Positions 9,648-17,938 of a stretch of 64,000 nucleotides of DNA are shown one piece after another; the first letter of the stretch is position 1, and every line of letters starts with the position of its first letter. The translations under genes were made by a program, and so were the position numbers. Source of the DNA: JAJYLM01 sp964547905 (GTDB taxonomy: Bacteria > JAMCPX01); contig CAZJPN010000092.1 in NCBI GenBank assembly GCA_964547905.1, positions 16,062 through 80,061 of the forward strand, written 5' to 3'. The notes under the pieces are model-generated. The model was given only the letters and a program-made list of their open reading frames with translations. It was not told the origin of the DNA and did no database searches.

Positions 9648-11008
9648 GGCGTATACATTTTGTTGGCATAGGCGGAGCCGGCATGAGCGGGATAGCTGAA
9701 TTACTGCTGAATATAGGATACGAGGTAAGCGGTTCGGACATCAAGCCTTCGAAGGTAACGGATAGACTACAGACGCTTGGTGCAACAGTTATGATCGGTC
9801 ATAAAGCAGTTCATGCAAAGGACGCGCATGTCGTCGTGTTTTCATCAGCGGTAAAAGACGACAACCCGGAGCTCGTTTATGCAAGGGAACACAACATACC
9901 TGCAATACCAAGGGCTGAGATGCTTGCGGAACTTATGAGAGTTAAGTATGCGGTTGCAATCGCAGGAAGCCATGGAAAGACAACGACAACATCGCTTGTT
10001 TCCATAGTGCTTGCTGCAGGCGGGCTTGACCCTACAAGTATAGTCGGCGGTAAGGTCAATATATTCGGTTCCAATGCCAAACTCGGACAGAGCGAGTACC
10101 TTGTTGCCGAAGCTGATGAAAGCGATGGCAGCTTCTTGAAGCTTACACCGACGATAGCTATTGTAACGAACATAGATCCCGAACACCTTGATTACTATAA
10201 GACGTTTGAGAGGGAAAAGGATGCCTATGTGGAATTTATCAACAAGGTGCCTTTCTATGGTCTCGCGATCCTATGCCTCGATGAAGAAAATGTAGCATCC
10301 ATTATGCCGAGGCTAAAGGTTAGAAGGATGACATACGGCTTGTCTGCACAGGCAGATGTTCAGGGATATAATGTCGTGCAAAGAGGCGGGGAGTGTGATT
10401 TCTCTGTTAACGTAAAGGGTAGGCAGTATGGTTCATTCACAATCCACATGCCGGGTATACATAACGTCTACAATGCCCTCGCGAGCATTGCTGCCGGCCT
10501 TGAGCTTGAACTCGAGCCCGAGAAAATAAAAGAAGGTATAGGGAAATTCAATGGAGTAGAAAGGCGGTTTCAGATAAAGGCGAATATAAACGATATAATA
10601 GTAGTGGATGATTACGGTCATCATCCAAAAGAGATAAAGGCCACGCTTGCAGGGGCGAAAAACGGATGGAAGAGGAGGCTTATCGTGGTTTTCCAGCCGC
10701 ACAGGTACACGCGGACGATGCTGTTGTTCAATGATTTTCTTACGGCATTTTATCAGGCAGATGTCCTCATTATTACGGACATATATGCCGCCGGAGAAGA
10801 GCCTCTAGAAGGTGTGGACGCCTACAAGCTCTACAGCGGTATGAGGGACATGGGTTACAAGGATGTCAGATACATACGGGATAAGGATAAGATTGTGGAT
10901 GAATTGGAACATACGGTTGTGCCGGGCGATATGGTTATTACGCAGGGTGCGGGGGATATATTTACGGTCGGGGATGCGTTCATAAAGAGGTTAAAGAAGA
11001 ATGGCTGA
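9632..11008 (+). CDS. murC: UDP-N-acetylmuramate:L-alanine ligase MurC
   Basis: First Mur ligase of the pathway, adding L-Ala to UDP-MurNAc. The N-terminal HFVGIGGAGMSGIAELL segment is the UDP-binding loop typical of MurC, and G-S-H-G-K-T-T-T is the ATP loop near residues 111-118. VDDYGHHPKEI is the conserved C-terminal motif. Length 458 aa is normal. The stop overlaps the murB start by 8 bases. Confidence 0.97.
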   Translation: MHKRIRRIHFVGIGGAGMSGIAELLLNIGYEVSGSDIKPSKVTDRLQTLGATVMIGHKAVHAKDAHVVVFSSAVKDDNPELVYAREHNIPAIPRAEMLAELMRVKYAVAIAGSHGKTTTTSLVSIVLAAGGLDPTSIVGGKVNIFGSNAKLGQSEYLVAEADESDGSFLKLTPTIAIVTNIDPEHLDYYKTFEREKDAYVEFINKVPFYGLAILCLDEENVASIMPRLKVRRMTYGLSAQADVQGYNVVQRGGECDFSVNVKGRQYGSFTIHMPGIHNVYNALASIAAGLELELEPEKIKEGIGKFNGVERRFQIKANINDIIVVDDYGHHPKEIKATLAGAKNGWKRRLIVVFQPHRYTRTMLLFNDFLTAFYQADVLIITDIYAAGEEPLEGVDAYKLYSGMRDMGYKDVRYIRDKDKIVDELEHTVVPGDMVITQGAGDIFTVGDAFIKRLKKNG

Positions 11009-11918
11009 TTTCAGCGAATTAAAATCGATTATAAAAGGTAATGTCATGGTTGATGTACCGATGAAGGAGTACACAAGCATGCAGGTCGGGGGCATCTGTG
11101 CGTGCATGGTTACGCCTGAAAATTTAGACGATATATTTAAATTTATAGATTGGTCAAAGCGCAACGAAGAGCGGTATTTCGTGATCGGTGCAGGGACGAA
11201 CCTTATCGTAAGAGACGGAGGCATGAAAAATCCCGTAATAAGGATTAAAAATACACTTGATTCTCTCGATGTTGCGTATGAGGATGGGTCTTCTTTGAAA
11301 ATTGCGGTAGGGGCAGGAAAGCCTCTTGCGGAGCTTGTTAAGTACTGTGCTGAAAGAGGCTTGTCCGGTATCGAACCGCTCGCAGGCATACCCGGAACAA
11401 TCGGCGGTGCGATATTCATGAATGCGGGTACAGATTATGGCAGTATATCGGATGTTGTAGAGACAGTTACTTTTTTGGAAAGGACAGGCAGAACAAGGAC
11501 ACTGAGTAAGAAAGCCATGGGGTTTGGCTACAGAACATGCAGAGAACTTTCTTCGAGCAGCATTGTTGTATCCGCTGTTTTAAACTTGCAGAAGTCGGAC
11601 AAGAATAAGGTAAGTAAAAAAGTAGAATCCGTTCTCAAAGAAAAGACACAGTCACAGCCTCTCAATTATCCAAGCAGTGGTTCGATATTTAAGAATCCTC
11701 CAAAGATAAAGGCTTGGAAGCTGCTTGATGAGGCAGGCATGCGTGGTGTGAGGGTAAGGGGGGCGAAGTATTCGGAACTGCACACAAATTTCATTATCAA
11801 TACGGGTAATGCAAATGCAGAAGATGTGCTTGCGCTTATCGATGCCGGTATCGAGAAAGTAAAGGAAAAAGCCAAGATAAAACTTGAGTTGGAAGTCGTT
11901 ATTATAGGTGAACAATGA
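11001..11918 (+). CDS. murB: UDP-N-acetylenolpyruvoylglucosamine reductase MurB
   Basis: FAD enzyme reducing UDP-GlcNAc-enolpyruvate to UDP-MurNAc. FAD-binding motifs GAGTNLIV and GIPGTIGGAIFMNAG are visible, and the SSGSIFKNPP segment holds the catalytic Ser. The short length (305 aa) and absence of the extra loop of E. coli MurB indicate a type II enzyme. As in many dcw clusters it lies between murC and ddl. The final ATGA overlaps the ddl start. Confidence 0.96.
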   Translation: MADFSELKSIIKGNVMVDVPMKEYTSMQVGGICACMVTPENLDDIFKFIDWSKRNEERYFVIGAGTNLIVRDGGMKNPVIRIKNTLDSLDVAYEDGSSLKIAVGAGKPLAELVKYCAERGLSGIEPLAGIPGTIGGAIFMNAGTDYGSISDVVETVTFLERTGRTRTLSKKAMGFGYRTCRELSSSSIVVSAVLNLQKSDKNKVSKKVESVLKEKTQSQPLNYPSSGSIFKNPPKIKAWKLLDEAGMRGVRVRGAKYSELHTNFIINTGNANAEDVLALIDAGIEKVKEKAKIKLELEVVIIGEQ

Positions 11919-12865
11919 AAGGTACTATTACAAAAAATATGAAGATAGGAGTTTTGCTCGGGGGGCTGTCCGCCGAAAAGAATATCTCGAGGCTAACAGG
12001 TGAAGCGGTTTTTAAAGCCTTGATCGGACTCGGGTATAATGCGGTTAAGGTAGAGGTGGACCGGACACTGCCTTTTAAACTGAAAGAAATGAATGTAGAA
12101 ATAGCATTTAATGCACTTCACGGAAAGTTTGGAGAGGACGGCGTTGTTCAGGGACTTCTCGAATTGATGGGCATACCATATACAGGCTCCGGTACTACGG
12201 CCAGTGCAATAGCAATGGACAAAATCTTTACAAAGCATCTTCTTACCAGTGCAGGCATACTTACGCCGCAATACCTTGTTGTGAACACGCCGATAGAGTA
12301 TTCACAACTGATAAAAGAGGGTGGTATGAACCTGCCGTACATCATAAAACCATCCTGTGAAGGTTCAAGCATTGGTATAAGCAAGGTATCGATATCTGAG
12401 GAACTGCCCGTGGCATTCGCAGAGGCATTCAAGCATGATGACCGCGTGCTCGTCGAAAAGTTTATAGAGGGCAGGGATATTACCGTGGCGATTTATGATG
12501 ATAAAGTGCTTGGATCAATGGAGATCGGGATACAGAGCGGTTCTGAGAGGAAGTTCCTGGATTATGAAGTCAAATATACAGAGGGAATGGAGGTATTCAA
12601 TATTCCTCCATCGCTTCCGGACAGTGCGGTGAAGGCTATAGAGGAAGCCGCTTTGAATGCACATGTACTGCTTGGATGCAGCTTTTATTCGAGAATAGAT
12701 TTCAAGGTTGCATCAGCAGGCCGGCCGTATTTACTCGAAGTCAATACGCTTCCTGGACTTACCTCATTGAGTTACGTGCCGAAGATAGCGGAGAGCAAAG
12801 GCATTAATTATGAAAGCCTTATAAACGGCATACTGCAATCCGCATCATTAAAAGGAAAGATTTGA
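11915..12865 (+). CDS. ddl: D-alanine:D-alanine ligase
   Basis: ATP-grasp ligase forming the D-Ala-D-Ala dipeptide used by MurF. Recognised motifs are HGKFGEDGVVQGLLELMGIP near residue 70, the EGSSIGISKV loop and the C-terminal LEVNTLPGLTSLS metal/ATP site. The ORF starts at 11915, overlapping the murB stop; an internal ATG at 11939 precedes the conserved KIGVLLGG and is the alternative start. Length 316 aa (308 from the internal ATG) suits the family. Confidence 0.95.
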   Translation: MKGTITKNMKIGVLLGGLSAEKNISRLTGEAVFKALIGLGYNAVKVEVDRTLPFKLKEMNVEIAFNALHGKFGEDGVVQGLLELMGIPYTGSGTTASAIAMDKIFTKHLLTSAGILTPQYLVVNTPIEYSQLIKEGGMNLPYIIKPSCEGSSIGISKVSISEELPVAFAEAFKHDDRVLVEKFIEGRDITVAIYDDKVLGSMEIGIQSGSERKFLDYEVKYTEGMEVFNIPPSLPDSAVKAIEEAALNAHVLLGCSFYSRIDFKVASAGRPYLLEVNTLPGLTSLSYVPKIAESKGINYESLINGILQSASLKGKI

Positions 12866-13788
12866 TGAAAGAATTTATGGATTTGGATTTCAAAGCACGA
12901 CATAAAAACGCAGCCAGCATGCATTTTAAGAGGCGTGCCAGGATACGTTCATACCTGAGGTATTCGGGTTATATTGTTATTGCCGCGGTTATATGTTTCG
13001 GCGGATATGTGCTTTATAATAAAGCCGTGGGCTTTATAAGCACATCCAAAATATTTGCTTTGAAACAGGTAAGTATCAAAGGATACGAGCACGTTCCGCC
13101 GATGGAGATCATAAAGGCCTCTGGCTTGAGTATGGGGGAGAATATCTTTTCTGTTCCGCTGAAGACCGTAAGAAAAAACATCATGTCCATACCATGGATA
13201 AACGGTGTGTCTATAAGAAAATCACCGCCGCACAGAATAGATATTACGGTTACGGAGCGAAGGGCGTACTGTATGATCCTCCTGAGCAGTCTTTATTATG
13301 TTGATGATAATGGTATCATATTTAAGCGATTAACCGCAGCGGATTCGACGAATTATCCCGTTATTACGGGTTTTACTTTCAACGATGCCGATTTTGTGGA
13401 TGTACCGATGCAACCAGTCCTTGACGCTATATCCTTTATAAAAGAACTTGATCAGAATTCAATTGTTGTAGGAAAAGACATCTCAGAGCTTCATGTTGAT
13501 GACAACGGATATACTTTGATCACGACGGACGGACTGTTGATCAAGTTCGGCAGGAATGATCTCGTTTCGAGGATAGATAAATTGAACGATTTGATCCGCT
13601 ATTTTGGAGACAGGATGCAAATATTTTCTTCTGTTGATCTGCGGTTTTCCGGTATGGGGGTCCTGCGTTATAAAGCGGGTGTCCTATCAGGCACAGATGA
13701 ACAGGGGAATGACAGCCATTCTTTGACAGGCAACACAGGTGTTGAGAATACATTAAAGGAGGTGAACAACATTGCCAAAAAAGGATAA
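12865..13788 (+). CDS. ftsQ: Cell division protein FtsQ
   Basis: Bitopic divisome protein linking FtsBL to the early divisome. It has a short basic cytoplasmic head, one membrane segment at about residues 30-52, and a POTRA domain beginning with LKQVSIKGYEHVPPMEI and running to VTERRAY. A less conserved FtsQ/DivIB domain follows. The start is taken as ATG 12865 with AAAGGAAAG upstream; a TTG one codon earlier is also in frame. The C-terminal tail carries a non-conserved extension after about residue 270. The 3' end overlaps ftsA by 17 bases. Confidence 0.9.
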   Translation: MKEFMDLDFKARHKNAASMHFKRRARIRSYLRYSGYIVIAAVICFGGYVLYNKAVGFISTSKIFALKQVSIKGYEHVPPMEIIKASGLSMGENIFSVPLKTVRKNIMSIPWINGVSIRKSPPHRIDITVTERRAYCMILLSSLYYVDDNGIIFKRLTAADSTNYPVITGFTFNDADFVDVPMQPVLDAISFIKELDQNSIVVGKDISELHVDDNGYTLITTDGLLIKFGRNDLVSRIDKLNDLIRYFGDRMQIFSSVDLRFSGMGVLRYKAGVLSGTDEQGNDSHSLTGNTGVENTLKEVNNIAKKG

Positions 13789-15016
13789 CATGATTGTTGG
13801 CCTTGATATAGGTACAACAAAGATATGTGCGATTGTAGGGGAGTTGAAAGAAGGTACCATAGATATTGTTGGTATAGGGAAGGTATCGCCGTCTCACGGT
13901 TTGAGTAAGGGAAACATAATTAATATTGAGGCAACCGTTAAGGCAATACGACAGGCTATTGAAGAGGCGGAGCTTATGTCTGATTATGACATATCGAGTA
14001 TCTATACGGGTATAGCTGGCGATCACATAAAGAGCTTCAATAGTAACGGGGTGATAGCGATAAAAGACCGGGAAGTGAAAGCAAGCGACATAAAGAGGGT
14101 TGTTGATGCTGCAAAGGCAATGCCTATTCCTCAGGATAGGGAGGTTATCCATGTCATACCGTATGAATTCATAATAGATGATCAGGGGGGTATAAAGGAC
14201 CCGACGGGGATGTCCGGCGTAAGGCTTGAAGCCAAGGTGCACATAGTAACTGCCAATATGTCGTCTTCGATGAACATCATAAAGGCATGCAACAGATCGG
14301 GGCTTATAGTTTCCGATATTGCACTTCAGTCCATAGCCTCGAGCGAGGCCGTGCTTAATCCCGAGGAGAAAGATCTCGGTGTTGTTATTGTAGATATTGG
14401 CGGAGGCACGACAGACATAGCGATATTCTACGAGGGAAGTATAAAATACACGAGTGTTATAGGGCTTGGAGGGGAGCATGTCACCAAGGATGTGTCCGTA
14501 GGTTTAAGGACGCCGATACACGAGGCTGAGAAGATCAAGATAAAATACGGCACTGCGCTCCGGACAAATGTGGACAAGGCCGAGATGGTAGAGGTGCCCG
14601 GCATAGGCAACAGAAAGCCAAGAACCATATCCCGTTCAACGCTCGCGGAGATAATAGAACTCAGGGTGGAAGAGATCCTATCACTCGTTGATAAGGAGCT
14701 TGTGAAGTCCGGATTCAAAGAGTTTATTTCAGCGGGTGTTGTTTTAACCGGCGGCAGTTCTTTGCTTGACGGCATAGTCGACCTCGGCGAGCAGATATTT
14801 AATCTGCCGGTAAGAATAGGATTCCCGGTGGGTGTTGGAGGTCTTACGGATGTAGTGAAGGATCCGTCTTACGCAACGGCGGTTGGATTGGTTATTTATG
14901 GAAGCAAGCATATGCAAGTCAGGGCGTACAACGGAAGGGACATAGATCTTTTGAGAAGTATAAGAGAGTTTTTTTCGAATATAGCTTCAAAATTGTTTGT
15001 TAGAAAAGGAGGATAA
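13772..15016 (+). CDS. ftsA: Cell division protein FtsA
   Basis: Actin-like ATPase that tethers FtsZ to the inner membrane. The phosphate-1 loop GLDIGTTKICAIVGE is at the N-terminus, the inserted SHS2 (1C) domain follows, and a second phosphate loop DIGGGTTDIAIF and the adenosine motif GVVLTGGSSLLDGI are present. The last about 15 residues (EFFSNIASKLFV) form the amphipathic membrane-targeting helix. The start is a TTG at 13772, supported by a near-perfect AAAGGAGGTGA at 13756-13765. An ATG at 13790 is the weaker alternative. Confidence 0.95.
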   Translation: MPKKDNMIVGLDIGTTKICAIVGELKEGTIDIVGIGKVSPSHGLSKGNIINIEATVKAIRQAIEEAELMSDYDISSIYTGIAGDHIKSFNSNGVIAIKDREVKASDIKRVVDAAKAMPIPQDREVIHVIPYEFIIDDQGGIKDPTGMSGVRLEAKVHIVTANMSSSMNIIKACNRSGLIVSDIALQSIASSEAVLNPEEKDLGVVIVDIGGGTTDIAIFYEGSIKYTSVIGLGGEHVTKDVSVGLRTPIHEAEKIKIKYGTALRTNVDKAEMVEVPGIGNRKPRTISRSTLAEIIELRVEEILSLVDKELVKSGFKEFISAGVVLTGGSSLLDGIVDLGEQIFNLPVRIGFPVGVGGLTDVVKDPSYATAVGLVIYGSKHMQVRAYNGRDIDLLRSIREFFSNIASKLFVRKGG

Positions 15017-15017
15017 A

Positions 15018-16169
15018 ATGTTTGAGTTGAGTAATGAATATCATCATTCTGCCAAGATCAAGGTTATCGGTATCGGTGGTGGCGGCGGTAACGCTGTTAA
15101 TACGATGATAAAGCAGGGAATGAAGGGTGTCGACTTTATTGCGGCAAATACGGATATGCAGGTGCTGACGAGAAATAAAGCGACATACAAAATACAGCTT
15201 GGCGCCAAATTAACAAAAGGGCTTGGTGCGGGTGCGAATCCTGATATAGGGAAAGAAGCGGCTCTTGAGGATGAGTCGAAGATAAAAGATGCCCTTACAG
15301 GAGCCGATATGATATTCTTGACCGCCGGCATGGGGGGCGGGACCGGAACAGGTGCAAGCCCTGTTATAGCGGAGATAGCCAAGTCTCTCGGTGCGCTTGT
15401 AGTTGCTGTAGTAACCAAGCCTTTTGAATTCGAAGGAAAAAAAAGGATCTCAAAGGCGGAAAAGGGCATCGAAGAGTTGAGCCAGTATGCGGATACATTG
15501 ATCGTCATACCGAACGACAGATTGTTCAATATCTCGGATAATAAGACGACCGTACTCGATGCCTACTTGAAAGTAGATGATGTACTTGTTCATGCCGTCA
15601 GAGGTATATCGGACATAATAACAATCCCGGGACTTGTGAATGTGGATTTTGCCGATGTAAAAACGGTGATGGGTGAGATGGGGATGGCCATGATGGGTAC
15701 AGGTAAAAGCGGTGGAGAAAAGAGGGCAAAGGATGCCGCTCAGGAAGCCATATCAAACCCGCTGCTTGAAGATATCTCCATAAACGGCGCGAAAGGTGTG
15801 TTGATCAATATTACGGGTGATGCGTCTCTTACGCTCAATGAGGTTAAAGAGGCATGCGAGCTTGTTAAGGATCAGGTGGACGAAAACGCAAATGTGATTT
15901 ACGGTACGGTAATAGACGATGATATGGGTGAGAATCTCAATGTTACGGTTATTGCTACCGGTTTCGGAGAGAGGAATATAAAGGAAAAATATCCAGGCAA
16001 GCTTTCCGTTATCCACAATAACGGGAACAGAGAGATTCCGGCATTTAAGCGTATGGATAAGAAGATAGATGAGATCGATTCGGTAAAGTCAGTAAAGAAG
16101 GTTATGCTGACCGGTTATGATGAAGATGAACTTGACATCCCTACATTCTTGAGAAAAAAAGCTGATTGA
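15018..16169 (+). CDS. ftsZ: Cell division GTPase FtsZ
   Basis: Tubulin homologue that forms the Z ring. The N-terminal GGGGGNAVNTM segment and the tubulin signature GGGTGTGASPVI are intact, and the C-terminal peptide DELDIPTFLRKKAD is the conserved FtsA-binding tail. The ATG at 15018 has AAAAGGAGG directly upstream and one base separates it from the ftsA stop. An in-frame TTG at 14997 lies inside ftsA and is unlikely to be used. Length 383 aa is normal, with a short linker. Confidence 0.98.
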   Translation: MFELSNEYHHSAKIKVIGIGGGGGNAVNTMIKQGMKGVDFIAANTDMQVLTRNKATYKIQLGAKLTKGLGAGANPDIGKEAALEDESKIKDALTGADMIFLTAGMGGGTGTGASPVIAEIAKSLGALVVAVVTKPFEFEGKKRISKAEKGIEELSQYADTLIVIPNDRLFNISDNKTTVLDAYLKVDDVLVHAVRGISDIITIPGLVNVDFADVKTVMGEMGMAMMGTGKSGGEKRAKDAAQEAISNPLLEDISINGAKGVLINITGDASLTLNEVKEACELVKDQVDENANVIYGTVIDDDMGENLNVTVIATGFGERNIKEKYPGKLSVIHNNGNREIPAFKRMDKKIDEIDSVKSVKKVMLTGYDEDELDIPTFLRKKAD

Positions 16170-16170
16170 C

Positions 16171-17202
16171 ATGAAGTACAGCGATGCCGGTGTCAGCATA
16201 GACAAGGGTAATGCCTTTGTTGAAAGAATAAAGCCTGTTGCCCGTGCTACCTTTAAAAAGGGAATGCTCTCAGGTATAGGGGGGTTTGCGGGTCTTTTTG
16301 AGATAGACATGAAAAGGTACAAGCATCCCGTGATTGTTACATCTACGGACGGCGTTGGTACCAAGCTCAAGGTGGCCTTTAAAATGGGTGTTCACAATAC
16401 GGTTGGCATTGATCTCGTTGCCATGAATGTTAATGATATAGTTGTTAATGGCGCGGAGCCCGAAGTATTCCTTGATTATATTGCAACATCAAAAATCCGT
16501 ATCGATATTGTCATTGATATCGTGAAGGGCATTGTGAACGGATGTAAGCAGGCAGATTGCGTGCTGATAGGAGGGGAAACCGCGGAACTGCCTGGTTTTT
16601 ATGCGGACGATGAATATGATCTTGCAGGATTTGTCACCGGTGTTGTCGAGAAAAATAGGATTATGGATGGATCGGATATAAAACAAGGCGATGTGCTGAT
16701 AGGCATAGGCTCCAGTGGGCTTCACAGCAACGGGTATTCTCTGGCAAGGTATGTCCTTCTCGAGAAGAAAAAAATGAAGCTCAATGCTTATATAGACGAG
16801 CTCGGATGCACCCTTGGAGAGGAACTTCTGAAGCCGACAATTATCTACGTGAAAATGATAAAAAAACTGTTTCAACAGAAACTCATAAAAGCTGCTGCTC
16901 ATATAACAGGAGGCGGGATAATAGATAATCTGCCGAGGGTTTTCCCGAAGCAGTACAATGCCGTTATCGAAACAAACTCATGGGATGGCCTCCCCATCTT
17001 CGATATGATCAAAAAACTTGGCAATGTCGATGATATGGAAATGCTGAGGACATTCAACAACGGTATCGGTATGATTGTAATAGTAGATAAGAACAGGGTT
17101 GACAAGGCTTTGAGTGTTATACGCTCACAGAGGGGAAAGGCGTATGTAACAGGAGAAATGCGCCGCTCCGATACAAAAAAAACAAGGGTAGAATTTGTAT
17201 AG
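16171..17202 (+). CDS. purM: Phosphoribosylformylglycinamidine cyclo-ligase PurM (AIR synthetase)
   Basis: Fifth step of purine biosynthesis, ATP-dependent ring closure of FGAM to AIR. The YSDAGVSIDKGNAF opening, GGFAGLFEID, TDGVGTKLKVAF and GGETAELPGFY motifs are clear. Length 343 aa matches the E. coli enzyme. It starts one base after the ftsZ stop with no separate promoter space, so it appears to be cotranscribed with the division cluster. No purN follows; the next gene is on the opposite strand. Confidence 0.96.
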   Translation: MKYSDAGVSIDKGNAFVERIKPVARATFKKGMLSGIGGFAGLFEIDMKRYKHPVIVTSTDGVGTKLKVAFKMGVHNTVGIDLVAMNVNDIVVNGAEPEVFLDYIATSKIRIDIVIDIVKGIVNGCKQADCVLIGGETAELPGFYADDEYDLAGFVTGVVEKNRIMDGSDIKQGDVLIGIGSSGLHSNGYSLARYVLLEKKKMKLNAYIDELGCTLGEELLKPTIIYVKMIKKLFQQKLIKAAAHITGGGIIDNLPRVFPKQYNAVIETNSWDGLPIFDMIKKLGNVDDMEMLRTFNNGIGMIVIVDKNRVDKALSVIRSQRGKAYVTGEMRRSDTKKTRVEFV

Positions 17203-17225
17203 AGTGCAGCAGCGTTACTTTTTTG

Positions 17226-17813
17226 TTATTTTGTAAACATCTGTAGTTTCATTGCAAGCCCCATATCGCCTGTTATCTTAAGCTTCCCGGACATGAATGC
17301 AGTAACCGGATTGAGCTGTCCCTTTAACATTGCGCCATACTCGGCAGCCTTCATACTTATTGTGCTTACCGGTATATCGGAATTGTTGAACTTTAATTTT
17401 GCATTGAATGGCGTACCGGACTCTCTTCCGAGGACAAGGTTCAAACTCCCTTTTACACCAAGTAAAGAATCATATTTACTTCTGCTCAGCATAGAGGGAT
17501 TAAAGAACATATCCATAACGGCTCCCGCACCTTCTTTACCTGTGATGGAATCACGCCAGTCTTTTTCGTTAAGTTCAAAACTTAAATGAGCATCCGGAAT
17601 AGAGCCTTCTGTTACCTGCAAATCGGAGCCGTTCTTTACAACAACGCTGTACGTACTTGTGGTGTCTCCGGTAACTTTGAACTGCAGCTTGAAATCGATT
17701 CCTTCCATCCCCTGAACCGGGTGACTTTTTAATTCGCTCTGGAATAATTGTGGAACAATCTCCTCAAAATATTTTTTAACGCTTGCGTCTGCCGGTATTT
17801 CGACATTACCCAT
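17226..17813 (-). CDS. SCP2 sterol-carrier / lipid-transfer domain protein
   Basis: A 195-aa soluble protein without a signal peptide, read as an SCP2-fold lipid-binding protein. The pattern (LQFKVTGDTTSTYSVVVKNG, then an Asp-rich strand and a KLKITGDMGLAMKL ending) is typical of the SCP2 domain; the ending helix normally covers the hydrophobic pocket. GGGGAGGAG precedes the ATG. It lies downstream of an acyl-CoA synthetase on the same strand, with its own predicted promoter in the 125-base gap, suggesting a role in binding or shuttling acyl-CoA or lipid. The natural ligand is unknown. Confidence 0.75.
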   Translation of the reverse strand: MGNVEIPADASVKKYFEEIVPQLFQSELKSHPVQGMEGIDFKLQFKVTGDTTSTYSVVVKNGSDLQVTEGSIPDAHLSFELNEKDWRDSITGKEGAGAVMDMFFNPSMLSRSKYDSLLGVKGSLNLVLGRESGTPFNAKLKFNNSDIPVSTISMKAAEYGAMLKGQLNPVTAFMSGKLKITGDMGLAMKLQMFTK

Positions 17814-17844
17814 TTTTCTCCTCCCCTAACTTAATTTTTAAGTG

Positions 17845-17874
17845 TGTATAATTCAAAATTGACAAATATGTCAA
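17845..17874 (-). promoter_or_regulatory. Predicted sigma-70 promoter with palindromic -35 region, for the SCP2 gene
   Basis: On the - strand a TTGACA (17874-17869) and a TATACA (17850-17845) are 18 bases apart. The -35 is half of a perfect inverted repeat, TTGACA-N4-TGTCAA at 17859-17874, so a repressor could sit on it. The same 12 defined bases recur at 38885-38900. Confidence 0.5.
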
Positions 17875-17938
17875 GTTTTTTGTTTTTCGTCTCTCTGCAT
17901 GAATGACACAAAACATCTTTGGCACAGTTGAGATGGTT

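Noticed and set aside
13541..14479. 312-aa - strand ORF
   Set aside because: Antisense to ftsQ/ftsA; Cys/Tyr-rich shadow composition without domains.
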